Below are positions 1-7,519 of a stretch of DNA of 64,000 bases, in pieces (position 1 is the first letter of the stretch; each line of letters starts with the position of its first letter). Source of the DNA: VFZN01 sp963709325 (GTDB lineage: Bacteria > Acidobacteriota > Vicinamibacteria > Vicinamibacterales > UBA2999); contig CAVPVV010000004.1 of assembly GCA_963709325.1 (NCBI GenBank), positions 1-64,000 of the forward strand, read 5' to 3'. A program made the translations under genes and the position numbers. The notes beneath the pieces are model-generated. The model had not been told where the DNA came from, did not search any database, and worked only from the letters and a program-made list of their open reading frames with translations.

Positions 1-388
1 CCTGGGCGAGGTAGCCGGGTGCGGACGCACGAACGGTCATCTCTACGCCGACTGTTAACCCCGTGAAGAAGGCCCCATTCACCCACCAGACGTCGCACAC
101 CTCGGGCATCGTCCCGCTCTGACCGATCGCCTGCCCGCCCACTATCTCAACTTTTGCGCCAACAATACATTCACCGCCCCCTCCCTGCGGGACCACGATC
201 GCCCAGAAAGAGGCCGTCGTGCCAGGCATCGGGGCGGGCGGGTTCGGCGTCGGTGACACAGGCGGGTTCGGCGCCGGTGACACGACAGATGCTGCTGTAG
301 GCGAAAGGCTGGGCGCGGTGGGGACGCTATCGCCAGAGGAGCATCCCACAAGCGCCAGCGTCGTCAGGATTGGCAAGGCGAATCTCAA
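1..388 (-). CDS. Secreted lipoprotein, 3' part beyond window edge
   Basis: A TTG start at 388 is chosen because AGGAGG (minus strand of 394-399) lies five bases upstream and the product begins with a lipoprotein signal: a short basic start, a hydrophobic stretch, and lipobox LVGC with Cys at residue 16. A Pro/Asn/Ser/Thr-rich linker follows at about residues 20-50, encoded by two near-identical 24-bp units (237-260 and 261-284). The rest resembles an extracellular beta-sandwich (GAKVEIVGG, ASAPGYLAQ), as in carboxypeptidase-regulatory-like domains, but that is only a resemblance. The frame stays open to the window edge, so the C-terminus is missing. Likely outer-membrane or periplasmic anchored; function unknown. 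Confidence 0.7.
   Translation of the reverse strand, partial: MRFALPILTTLALVGCSSGDSVPTAPSLSPTAASVVSPAPNPPVSPTPNPPAPMPGTTASFWAIVVPQGGGGECIVGAKVEIVGGQAIGQSGTMPEVCDVWWVNGAFFTGLTVGVEMTVRASAPGYLAQ
237..284. repeat. Two tandem 24-bp units in the lipoprotein linker
   Basis: Units 237-260 and 261-284 differ at two positions. Read on the minus strand they encode repeats of the form SPxPNPPV, the proline-rich spacer between the lipid anchor and the globular part of the lipoprotein. Copy number is likely to vary between strains. Confidence 0.7.
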
Positions 389-399
389 AACAGCCTCCT

Positions 400-735
400 A
401 GTCGCCAGACGGCGCGGCGAATATCGCGGCAGTTATATCAAGACCCAATCGCTGAGCCGGCAAACTGCAGCCAGATCGGTCATCTCGAGAACCACGCGTT
501 CGTCGTCCGCGACTGCCAGCATATACCTCCCGTTGCAGCAGCGCTCAGCGCCGTGCTGGACATACGCCGGCCACGGACGCCGGAATCAGGACAGGGTGAA
601 CGAGGTCACCCCGCCGTGGAGTTGGCGAGAGAAGTCCTCCGTCGTACCCCCCGTATTGTTCGACTTCGCGGCCGACTGGTATTGCGTGCGCGGCGACAGT
701 CGCGCGGAGCAGCCGCCAACAACCCGCTCTGACGG
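400..735. other. Intergenic stretch, no supported gene
   Basis: No reading frame here has a convincing start, ribosome-binding site and protein-like sequence. On the minus strand an open stretch runs in frame past the stop of the neighbouring SnoaL-like gene down to about 597, but it has no start codon of its own. Confidence 0.5.
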
Positions 736-1146
736 CTATGCCTTCGGTAGTGTCGAGGGTCGAGGAATCTCGCCACCCGGTGCGGCAATCACGCCGAGCT
801 TCACGAGCACGCCGAGCCAGTCCGCATTCGCATGGTGGAGCACGATCTTGCCATCCGTAATCTTATCCATCAGTAAAACGCTCCACGTCAGCGTTTGGTT
901 CGTGGGCGCAACGCCGAACACCGGGCCAAGATGAGTACCGCGCAGGGTCGCTCGGGTCGCGACGGTGTCGCCCTCCGCAATTTGGTGCTCAATGGTCGTC
1001 CTCAGATCAGGAAAAGCGGCGCGAATCAGTGGCTGGCGCACGACCGTTGCGTACAGTCCCGGATGCTCTTTCAAGGCATCGAAGTCTTGTCGGTCGAGCG
1101 CTTCCAAAAAGCTGCGAACGATCGCCTTGTTGTCTTCCACTCCCAT
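736..1146 (-). CDS. SnoaL-like / NTF2-fold protein
   Basis: 136-residue protein of the usual size for the SnoaL-like polyketide cyclase family (NTF2-like cone fold). The start reads MGVEDNKAIVRSFLEALDRQ, the typical helix opening of these domains; the middle segment with TIEHQIAEGDTVATRATLRGTH and the late VLLMDKITDGKIV segment match the strands lining the pocket. These proteins are usually small isomerases, hydrolases or binding proteins of unknown substrate, and the substrate cannot be inferred here. No signal peptide, so cytoplasmic. It stands alone, with no operon partner. Confidence 0.8.
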   Translation of the reverse strand: MGVEDNKAIVRSFLEALDRQDFDALKEHPGLYATVVRQPLIRAAFPDLRTTIEHQIAEGDTVATRATLRGTHLGPVFGVAPTNQTLTWSVLLMDKITDGKIVLHHANADWLGVLVKLGVIAAPGGEIPRPSTLPKA

Positions 1147-1505
1147 TGGTCGTTTCTCCAGGCGTCAGTGTCGCATGGCTGAATTGTTGAATCGCTCTGC
1201 AAATCATTGATCAGGGTCCGGCTTCAGGCTCGCGGCTGGACGCGCGATATGACAGCGCAAGAGCGGCAAATTTTGCCGATGTGCCGACACGGAAAGAAGC
1301 GGTCACTATGCTGAACGTGTGAGCGAGCGCACATCGACAAACCCTCAAGCTGAATGACTAATGGCGCCGCGTTAGATGGCGTCAGCGACAGGTTGCGCAC
1401 CTCTGCTCCGAATCTTTCTTCAGCATATTGGCTACCGCGCTCCGTCTACGGTAGAGTTTTCCACGTACACCTCGGTGCTTTCCGATGCCCCAGCAGGGAG
1501 GCCCC
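1147..1505. other. Intergenic stretch upstream of two divergent genes
   Basis: This spacer separates the minus-strand SnoaL-like gene from the plus-strand zinc-ribbon remnant and should carry promoters for both, but I see no clear promoter pair, repeat or RNA gene in it. Confidence 0.4.
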
Positions 1506-1708
1506 ATGACGCAATCTCGTCCCGACTTACCGAGTGCATTTGCCCCGCCCTGCCCGTCCTGCCAGGACGAACGCGGACAGCCGGCCTTCGTCCAGCACGC
1601 CGATCGTCAACGCGTCATCGGCTGCAGCGCCCTCGCTGCGAGCGCGTGTGGGAGCAGTCCGAGCCCGACCCGGATCTGCTGTTTGGGCCGCACCAGGAAT
1701 CCAGTTAG
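1506..1708 (+). pseudogene. Small zinc-ribbon-like protein, broken by one frameshift
   Basis: An ATG at 1506 with GGGAGG just upstream opens a frame containing CPSCQDERGQPAFVQHADRQ, a typical first knuckle of a small bacterial zinc ribbon. The matching second half (RCERVWEQSEPDPDLLFGPH, stop at 1706-1708) lies in another frame. Restoring one C in the CCC run near 1640 joins both halves into a product of about 67 residues with a second Cys pair. It is either a true one-base deletion or a read error; the gene sits in the decayed accessory region, so both are possible. Function unknown. Confidence 0.45.
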
Positions 1709-2008
1709 TCGCCCACACATACCGGTGTGCAGGCGTCGGGACCGAGGCGCCATTGCCGGCTGTCGGCGCTCGGTTCGATCGCGGTGCGCCAACTTGCGCA
1801 CCACCGCGACGTGTAGACGCTCGAGTGCTGCCCTAGTCATTCGGGTGGAGCTCCGAGTAGGTCGCCCGCTCCAGCGGCGCGCTTCCGTCGGGATGTCCCC
1901 TGACGCCCAGCAAGTCCCGTGGGGGTTTGCCGAACTACAACACTACAGCTGGGTCAACCGTGACCATCTTTGTGGTCGTCATCCCAACTCGTCGCGCTGC
2001 CCGGCTCC
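1709..2008. other. Intergenic stretch, nothing recognised
   Basis: Frames are open on both strands because of GC content, but none has a start context or protein-like composition. It lies between two convergently placed genes, where terminators would be expected; no strong hairpin with a T-run was seen. Confidence 0.4.
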
Positions 2009-2491
2009 CTATCTCGGAGGCTGCGGACTGAAGCCATACGTCCCATCCAAGCTGCAACTAGTCTCGTTAGTACCGTTTCCTGGGCACGTGACAACGAGAC
2101 GCGCTTGGAACCCGGTGAGCTCGCCGGTCCCGTCCGAGAACGTGCACAGTCCGATACCGGTCTGCTGATCGAGTGTGCAACGGCCGACCGCCCTGTTGCC
2201 GTTGCCGGTCATGTCGTCGAGGACGACGTTACTGTCCAGCAAGCCCACTATTGGAACATTGTCCGCCGCCTCATAGGTGAGCCTCGAGTTGACAGGAATT
2301 TGCGCGAGGTCCGAATACGTGAACGTGCAGTAGCCACCGGGGAGGCCTGTGTACGTTCCGGCGCACTCCTTCACCAGATGAAGTTGTCCCTTTTGCGGCG
2401 CGGAGGACACCGTGCTTAGTGAGAGAGTTAGTACCGCCGCGCCTGCGATCAGCACGACGACAACGAATCTCGGGATGACTGTGAATCTCAT
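2009..2491 (-). CDS. Secreted protein of unknown function, AOC-barrel-like
   Basis: 160 residues starting MRFTVIPRF, with a clear Sec signal peptide (hydrophobic residues 10-28, cleavage likely after SSA near residue 31). The mature part is rich in beta strands and short Gly/Thr turns (GGYCTFTYSDLAQ, GRCTLDQQTGIGLCTFSDGT) with six cysteines, suggesting disulfides and an extracytoplasmic barrel. The pattern recalls dirigent or allene-oxide-cyclase-like barrels found in secreted bacterial proteins, but this is a fold guess. A stretch upstream with moderate AT content could hold its promoter. No neighbours in operon. Confidence 0.65.
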   Translation of the reverse strand: MRFTVIPRFVVVVLIAGAAVLTLSLSTVSSAPQKGQLHLVKECAGTYTGLPGGYCTFTYSDLAQIPVNSRLTYEAADNVPIVGLLDSNVVLDDMTGNGNRAVGRCTLDQQTGIGLCTFSDGTGELTGFQARLVVTCPGNGTNETSCSLDGTYGFSPQPPR

Positions 2492-3173
2492 CGTTTGCTC
2501 CTTCTGAATGGTCTTGCAATTCGGAGGCTAGTGTGTCCAAACAGTAAGACCAGGCACAGGTAATACGAGTGACCTTTTGACAACCGGTTACAGCGACGGC
2601 GCGAACCGCATAGGCCTTGAAGAGTCTGCGCTGCGGACGCGAGGGCTACGATAGGCGGTCACGCCGCCGTTATCTGTCCAAGAATGAACACACCAGACCA
2701 TCGTGAGTCGGCCCGCCTGGCCTCAACGTGGTCCGTCAGGAAGCGATCGCCTTGGACCCGCTTGGCGGCTCCGGCATTAGGAAAACGAGGCGCATTAGGC
2801 TCTGACAAACCGCTCGGTTGGCCTAATTTGCCCTGAAAGCTGCGAGCCTGGCCGGGCCAAGGTTCTGTTTGATATTTGAAAAAATCTTTTGAAATCAGTC
2901 GCGCCAGAAGTTTTCTCCGCGGGACTCGCCCGCGAGACTTCCGGCATATGACAGCGCTTCCCCCCTTGGGGAGTGGTTGTAATACGCGACGTTGGCTCCA
3001 ATGAGCGCCTAGCTCCTTCTTGGAGGGGGCTTCACCTCCATATGCAGGAGTGACCTTCAAAGAGAAACACCCCAGCTCAGCCGATCTACGGTAGTGTTCG
3101 ACAACGGTCGGCGCCTCTCGTCGTTCGGCAACCCTCGGACGCAGGAGCCCCCCGGCTCCCTGGAGGAACAGCA
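2492..3173. other. 682-bp gap without a convincing gene
   Basis: Locally AT-richer (for example around 2870-2900) than the rest of the window. A minus-strand frame at 2659-3174 and a shorter one inside it have no ribosome-binding site and a composition rich in Arg, Ser and Pro typical of chance frames. The last 80 bases probably contain the promoter of the NTF2-like gene at 3174. It may be degraded mobile-element DNA. Confidence 0.4.
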
Positions 3174-3587
3174 ATGTCTACCCTCACTCGGCGCGTCGCC
3201 GGTGCAATCGTCGTCGGGCTGCTCGGGGCAGCCGTGCTCAGCGCGCAGGATGCAGCGAGCGAAGTCCGCAAGGCCGTGGAAGGTCAGCGTGCGGCCGCCG
3301 TTGCGAAGGACGCCAAGGCGTACGAGCGCTTCCTCGCCGATGACCTTCGCTGGGTGAACCCCGACGGCAGCATGAACACCAAGCAAGAGCGGGTAAAGGC
3401 CGTCGCCACGGGTTCGGGACCGCCGACGTTCGGGGAACTGGACATCAAGGTGTACGGTGATGCCGCGACGCTGGTTACTGTCCAGACGAATTCGGAGGGT
3501 GTGCGATCCCGTCTGACGCGCACCTATATCAAGCGGGATGGGCGATGGCAGCTTGTGCTCCACGCCGCCAGTAGTCCAATGAAGTAG
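3174..3587 (+). CDS. Secreted DUF4440/NTF2-like protein
   Basis: 137 residues, ATG preceded by GGAGGAA. Residues 1-24 form a signal peptide ending LSAQ. The mature domain has the DUF4440 (SnoaL_3-type NTF2-like) signature: VRKAVEGQRAAAVAKDAKAY helix, FLADDLRWVNPDGSMNTKQE, a strand with ATLVTVQTNSEG, and the closing TRTYIKRDGRWQLVLHA. Such domains bind small hydrophobic ligands or act as lyase/isomerase scaffolds in the periplasm; no specific substrate can be assigned. A strong stem-loop follows the stop, so the gene is likely monocistronic. Confidence 0.8.
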   Translation: MSTLTRRVAGAIVVGLLGAAVLSAQDAASEVRKAVEGQRAAAVAKDAKAYERFLADDLRWVNPDGSMNTKQERVKAVATGSGPPTFGELDIKVYGDAATLVTVQTNSEGVRSRLTRTYIKRDGRWQLVLHAASSPMK

Positions 3588-3609
3588 CGGAGTCAGTGTT
3601 GGCACCAGG

Positions 3610-3648
3610 GATGGGCGCCGACCGCATGAGAGCGGCTGGGCGCCCATC
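3610..3648 (+). terminator. Long stem-loop after the DUF4440 gene
   Basis: Arms GATGGGCGCC (3610-3619) and GGCGCCCATC (3639-3648) pair perfectly, and a smaller CCGC/GCGG hairpin fits in the loop. It starts 22 bases after the stop at 3587. No long T-run follows, so it may act as a weak or Rho-assisted terminator. Confidence 0.5.
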
Positions 3649-3705
3649 GGAGGGTTTGCTCCTCCGAAACGCCAGGATGTCTGGCAGGCTGGTAAGATCG
3701 GCATC

Positions 3706-4131
3706 ATGCGATGCCTGAGAACCCTCGTCCTGCTCGGCGCCGCGTGCTGGATCTGCGCCGCGCCCGCCCACGCCGAGTGCGTCACGGTGGTGGTCAGGGG
3801 GGTCGAGAGCGGCCCCACCGAGTTGTGGTTCGAGGGCACAGTTCTGGCGCTTGAACCCGCCAACTGGGGAAACGTCGCCACAATGCAAGTGCATCGTGTC
3901 TGGAACGGCACACTGCCAGCTCAATTCGAGCTGTTTGCCTCGTCCGGAATCCATCATCCGCAGCTCGAACTGGGGAAGCGGTACGTGCTGGCCATCAACC
4001 GCCTGAGTGCACCCGACCCGACACTGAATCTGGTGTACCGGACGATGGCGTGCTTCGGCGTGGAGCGCGATGAGGCGGAACGATCGGGCTTGCTCGACAA
4101 ACTCGGTCCCGGCCGCCGGCCTGGACGTTAA
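3706..4131 (+). CDS. Secreted TIMP/netrin-like protein, first of tandem pair
   Basis: 141 residues. The signal peptide covers residues 1-23 (MRCLRTLVLLGAACWICAAP, cleavage after AHA), leaving a mature protein that begins with Glu-Cys. An early cysteine followed by strand segments ELWFEGTVLALE, MQVHRVWNGTLP, QLELGKRYVLAINR matches the OB-fold pattern of TIMP/netrin-like domains in secreted bacterial proteins. It shares plan and C-terminal motif GPGRRPGR with the gene directly downstream, so the two arose by duplication. Likely exported and disulfide-linked (late Cys in TMACFG). Function unknown. Downstream gene starts 15 bases later, so they are cotranscribed. Confidence 0.7.
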   Translation: MRCLRTLVLLGAACWICAAPAHAECVTVVVRGVESGPTELWFEGTVLALEPANWGNVATMQVHRVWNGTLPAQFELFASSGIHHPQLELGKRYVLAINRLSAPDPTLNLVYRTMACFGVERDEAERSGLLDKLGPGRRPGR

Positions 4132-4146
4132 ACTCGGGAACCTCAG

Positions 4147-4617
4147 ATGTCGATCCGTTTCCCGAGAACTCTGGTGCTGCTGAGCGCTGCGTGCCCGATG
4201 TGGGTTGCGCCTGCGTACGCGGAGTGCGCCAGGTTCGGACCCGAGGCGCTGAAACAGGAGGATGTCGAGTATGTCTTTGACGGGACTGTGGTGGAACTGA
4301 AACGGAACGGGGATATGCAGATTGCCCAGATGCAGGTCCATCGTGTCTTTAAGGGCCGTCTGCCGCCGCGGATTGAGGTGTATCACCGGCCGACCATCGA
4401 ACTCGATCCCATCGAGGCGGGCCAGCGATACGTGCTGCCGCTTTATCGAAACAATCCGTCCGGCTTGGGGGTCATTCCGCGTCGGCCGTTTCTGGAACCC
4501 CAGGACGATCGCTCGCTCGTGTGGATGTCGTGGGGGTGTGGCGACATGCGGCGCGACACCTTCAAGCGAGATGGAACACTCAAAGGGTTCGGTCCCGGCT
4601 GGCCTCCTGGGCGTTGA
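4147..4617 (+). CDS. Secreted TIMP/netrin-like protein, second of tandem pair
   Basis: 156 residues; signal peptide residues 1-25 ending AYA, then Glu-Cys as in the upstream copy. Homologous blocks with the preceding gene are VEYVFDGTVVELK, AQMQVHRVFKGRLPP, IEAGQRYVLPLYR and the tail FGPGWPPGR. A late cysteine (SWGCGDMRR) could pair with the first. The overall design, an N-terminal Cys on an OB-type beta barrel, is like TIMP-related domains. The next gene begins only three bases after this stop. Paralogy is seen directly; the fold name is an inference. Confidence 0.7.
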   Translation: MSIRFPRTLVLLSAACPMWVAPAYAECARFGPEALKQEDVEYVFDGTVVELKRNGDMQIAQMQVHRVFKGRLPPRIEVYHRPTIELDPIEAGQRYVLPLYRNNPSGLGVIPRRPFLEPQDDRSLVWMSWGCGDMRRDTFKRDGTLKGFGPGWPPGR

Positions 4618-4620
4618 ACC

Positions 4621-4872
4621 ATGTCGATTGGGTTCGACCGCTCCTACGACGATCCGCCGCCGCTCCACCGCGCGATCACTCTGTGGGTCCTGCGGAAGGA
4701 CACGCGGGTTGTCCGCGGGATCATTCGCGTCTATCCGCACGGCCGCGAGCTGGTCTGCATGATCAACGAGGACATCGGCTTCAGTCGCCTCTATCGCGAT
4801 GACGAGGACAGCCGCGCGCTCGCGGAGCTGGCCGAGGGCACGCGGGTGCTGTTCCTGGCCAGGGCTGGGTGA
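4621..4872 (+). CDS. Small hypothetical protein, 83 residues
   Basis: Starts ATG three bases after the upstream stop, so it is probably translated by coupling. Sequence begins MSIGFDRSYDDPPPLHRAIT and contains an amphipathic beta-rich middle (VVRGIIRVYPHGRELVCMIN) and an acidic tail segment. No signal peptide or membrane segment, so cytoplasmic, unlike its two secreted operon partners. Not recognised. Confidence 0.6.
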   Translation: MSIGFDRSYDDPPPLHRAITLWVLRKDTRVVRGIIRVYPHGRELVCMINEDIGFSRLYRDDEDSRALAELAEGTRVLFLARAG

Positions 4873-5072
4873 TGGACCCCGAGCTGATTCGTGAGCAATC
4901 GGTGAGCAGCGCCCTGTAAGCCCCTCGGGTGCAAGCAGTTAAGGATCGAGGCGGAGCCTACACTTCGCACCACTGCAGGCGCCGAGTGGTGACGGACCGC
5001 GAGTCGAGCGGGAATGTTCTCGCGGTTGTTTCTCCGGAAGTAATATCACCGCCCAGAGGGAGGTTCCACGCG

Positions 5073-5921
5073 GTGGAACACAACGATTCTCGTTTAAACA
5101 GAATCGAAGAGGAGGTGCATCGGCTAACGATCGCGCATGCGCGAAACCGATGGCTTTTCATCAGCCTCGCCGCCCTTCAGGTTGTCGTTCTTGTGGTATT
5201 CGTTGTCCTCGTCAATCGCCGCGCCAGCGAGATTGACTTCTTGCTGGCGAAGCTCTCGACGCAGACAGTGACGCTCTCTTCGACCTCGCCAACGTACCCA
5301 GTGACGTCGCCAATTGTAGACGACCCAATCGAAGAGTTTGTCGAGACTAAGATGCAACCGGGATCTGCCGCTTTCGCGGTCCCGGATGCGATTCCACTCG
5401 GCAAGACGGTTGAGGCCAGGCTGGATATCGGACCTCTCTCTGTCCCTCCCGAAAAGCTGCTTGCCGAATTGCAGGAGCTCATGGCGCGCAGCACCGTCGG
5501 CAAGGCTGGCCCCGCCAAACTGGCTTCGCAAATGAGAGCCAAGCTCAAATGCAACCGAGAATGCACGATCGCCGCCATAGACCCCGAGGACCAGGCTGTG
5601 AGCTTTAAGGAGCGCCGAATGTGGCGCTGGAACCTCACTCCACTTGAAGAGGGAGAGATGCGCGTATCGGTTCTCCTAACGGCTCCTTTGATTGTTGAAG
5701 CGGGCCGCAAGGAAACCGAATACCGAGTAACCGGTTTTGACGCAGATGTGACGGTGTCCGTAACAACCCCCGGCAGAATCGCCGCGTCTTTGAGGTTTCT
5801 GAAGGACAACTGGACAGCACTCGGTAGCGTGGGAGGGGGACTGGTGGCGATATGGGCATGGATGCGCCGAAAGCCTAAGCCCCAACCGACACCACCTGAG
5901 GAACCGTCGGGCAAGGACTGA
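5073..5921 (+). CDS. Two-helix membrane protein of unknown function
   Basis: About 282 residues from a GTG at 5073, chosen over upstream starts because GAGGGAGG lies nine bases before it and the product then begins MEHNDSRLNRIEEEVHRL, a short coiled coil. A transmembrane helix (about residues 25-47) precedes a roughly 180-residue soluble domain; a second hydrophobic segment (about 245-262, TALGSVGGGLVAIWAW) is followed by a Lys/Pro-rich tail (RRKPKPQPTPPEE). Topology suggests a periplasmic domain between two helices. Base composition is less GC-rich than the core genes, consistent with acquired DNA. No family recognised. Confidence 0.6.
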   Translation: MEHNDSRLNRIEEEVHRLTIAHARNRWLFISLAALQVVVLVVFVVLVNRRASEIDFLLAKLSTQTVTLSSTSPTYPVTSPIVDDPIEEFVETKMQPGSAAFAVPDAIPLGKTVEARLDIGPLSVPPEKLLAELQELMARSTVGKAGPAKLASQMRAKLKCNRECTIAAIDPEDQAVSFKERRMWRWNLTPLEEGEMRVSVLLTAPLIVEAGRKETEYRVTGFDADVTVSVTTPGRIAASLRFLKDNWTALGSVGGGLVAIWAWMRRKPKPQPTPPEEPSGKD

Positions 5922-5988
5922 GGCAAGAAGGCGTCGTTCACAATCTCAGGGCACGATCCTGAAGCCTCTAGGACGACACCACTGGACA

Positions 5989-6017
5989 GGACACCCCTTC
6001 TAAAGAAGGGGGTGTCC
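5989..6017. repeat. Palindrome at the VapE truncation point
   Basis: Left arm GGACACCCCTTC, four-base loop TAAA, right arm GAAGGGGGTGTCC (one extra G). The stop codon of the truncated VapE gene falls in the loop. It could be a terminator or a REP-like palindromic element; no T-run follows on either strand. Confidence 0.55.
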
Positions 6018-6932
6018 ATCCAGCTGGTCCCTATCCCGGGCGAGGGCCTCCACGTCGAAGCGTTCGATAGGCACGGGCCAGAATCGGCGGGCGCCGGTGC
6101 TGTCCTTCAGGTACGCCAGTCGGCTATTCGTGGTCCCGATCAAGATGAACTGGCGCGGTACGGTCGTTGGCATCCGGCCGTAGGCGAGCCGCACCGGACC
6201 ATCCACTTGCCGAGACAGGAACGCTTTGAGTTGCTCGGCCTCACGCCCTCGATTGCCGTGGAGCTCGGCGGCCTCGATGATCCACCGGCCTGTGGTGCGC
6301 TCGATGGTCTGCTTCGAATCCACTCCGAGCGGAAGATCGTCACTGAACCAGTCGTCGTTTGGGCAGAGCGCGCGGAGTCCAGTTGACTTGCCGGTGCCCT
6401 GCTGGCTTTCGAGGATCAGCAACTCGTCGAACTTCGTTCCCGGCGTCCGTGCCCGACGGGCCGCCGGCAATTCGCTGACGGCCCGCACGTATGGTGTGTC
6501 CTCAGCACCGCCATAGCGCGCCAGCCACGTATCGAGCCGACGGCGCCCGTCCCATGACAGGCCGTCGAGGTACTCGCGGACCGGATGCACGATGGCAGTC
6601 TGCGCCTCGGTGATCAGGATGGTGCGGAGGTTCTCGCGCGACGGCCGCCAGCCGAATGCATCGCTGAACCGCACCCACAATCCGTCGACGTCGCTGTCCT
6701 CGATCGGCCGGCCGTCGATCCGCACATGGCGCGAGAAGGCATCGAAGACGGGGCGAACCCCGAGCCGGGCCAGCCCCAGCCGGATGTTGTCCAGGTTCCC
6801 GGCGACGATAGCGCCGCGGTCGTCGCGCTTGAAGTCGCTGGGACTGCTTGCCGCGGGCGCGCGCCTTCGGTGGGGCGCCGGCTTTAGCGGGCCGCCGATA
6901 CGCTCGACGTAGTCACGAAGGAGATCGTTCAC
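6000..6932 (-). CDS. VapE-type P-loop ATPase of an integrative element, C-terminally truncated
   Basis: 310 residues of the virulence-associated E (VapE/DUF3987-like) family, primase-helicase-like ATPases found next to integrases in phages and islands. Walker A is LESQQGTGKSTGLRAL (about residues 173-188); later blocks RWIIEAAELHGNRGREAEQL, QLKAFLSRQVDGPVRLAYGR and FILIGTTNSRLAYLKDSTGARRFWPV are classic VapE motifs including the Walker-B-like and arginine region. The family normally continues past ARDRDQL for tens to hundreds of residues; here four unrelated residues and a stop inside a palindrome follow. The N-terminal primase part typical of longer homologues is also absent. It overlaps the downstream-reading small gene by four bases. 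Confidence 0.8.
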   Translation of the reverse strand: MNDLLRDYVERIGGPLKPAPHRRRAPAASSPSDFKRDDRGAIVAGNLDNIRLGLARLGVRPVFDAFSRHVRIDGRPIEDSDVDGLWVRFSDAFGWRPSRENLRTILITEAQTAIVHPVREYLDGLSWDGRRRLDTWLARYGGAEDTPYVRAVSELPAARRARTPGTKFDELLILESQQGTGKSTGLRALCPNDDWFSDDLPLGVDSKQTIERTTGRWIIEAAELHGNRGREAEQLKAFLSRQVDGPVRLAYGRMPTTVPRQFILIGTTNSRLAYLKDSTGARRFWPVPIERFDVEALARDRDQLDGHPLL

Positions 6933-7192
6933 GCCGCCGCCCTACGGAGGTGCGCTCGGAGCCGAGAGAGCCGCGCCTGGAGCCAGTCAATCGCGTAGAT
7001 CGGTTCGCCATTCTCGACGGTGATACATGTTCCACGCTCCCCTGCAAAGGTCAGGGATGCGATCCGCTGTTCAATGAGGTGCGCTTCGCTCCAGGCCCGC
7101 ATCGGATCGAGATCGGTCAGATCACGGTGGTGGAAGCGCTCGGCCTCCTCCCAGGTGTTCACGGGATTGGGTATGATTCGGTTGTTGGTCAT
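6929..7192 (-). CDS. Small hypothetical protein of the integrative element
   Basis: 87 residues from an ATG at 7192 (MTNNRIIPNPVNTWEEAERF). Charged and mostly helical, with a Trp/Tyr-containing segment ENGEPIYAIDWLQARLSRLR. Sits between the AlpA-like HTH gene and the VapE gene and overlaps the latter by four bases, the usual place for small replication accessory proteins in such islands. No family recognised. Confidence 0.6.
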   Translation of the reverse strand: MTNNRIIPNPVNTWEEAERFHHRDLTDLDPMRAWSEAHLIEQRIASLTFAGERGTCITVENGEPIYAIDWLQARLSRLRAHLRRAAA

Positions 7193-7251
7193 CGCGCAGC
7201 CTCGCGGTGAACCGACAAGCGCCCGCCCTGTACCGGCGGGCGTTGCCGTTT

Positions 7252-7480
7252 CTAGGCGGCCTCCTGCGGGGGACGGGATTCGCGGGTGTGGACGCGGTTG
7301 GCGGTCAACCAGGCGTCGAGGTCCGCGGTCAGAGTACCGGACGGACCGGCCCCCGGCGCGAATGTAGGCGGGCCCGCGCCCCAGCCGACGCCAGGCGCGG
7401 AGAGCCGAGCGCGTGTACCCGATGTAGGGCGCCGCGTCAGCCTCGGAGAGTGCGGTTGATACGGATTGATATTCGGCCAC
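7252..7480 (-). pseudogene. AlpA/excisionase-like HTH protein with a one-base insertion
   Basis: The N-terminal frame from 7480 encodes LSEADAAPYIGYTRSALRAW, then RGPAYIRAGGRSVRYSD, a typical winged HTH_17/AlpA domain. The expected end (DLDAWLTANRVHTRESRPPQ, stop at 7252) is in the next frame. Removing one G from GACCGCGGAC (minus strand of 7321-7330) restores a 75-residue protein. These proteins act as excisionases or activators of island excision and lie beside integrase and VapE genes, as here. The indel may be real decay or a read error. Confidence 0.65.
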
Positions 7481-7519
7481 GTCCCAGTGTCGCCCCTGGG
7501 AGTCGGGACCACTAGCACT

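Noticed and set aside
597..735. Minus-strand open stretch continuing past the stop of the SnoaL-like gene
   Set aside because: In frame with the upstream gene after its TAG but has no start codon and no family resemblance.
1709..2168. Plus-strand extension of the zinc-ribbon frame
   Set aside because: The frame stays open by GC bias after the zinc-ribbon part changes frame; the sequence is rich in Arg, Pro and Ser with no family features.
2659..3174. Minus-strand frame of 171 codons
   Set aside because: No ribosome-binding site, chance-like composition, overlaps the start region of the plus-strand DUF4440 gene.
5177..6019. Long minus-strand frame opposite the membrane protein
   Set aside because: Low-complexity Ser/Thr/Arg-rich antisense of a gene that has a ribosome-binding site and clear transmembrane segments on the plus strand.
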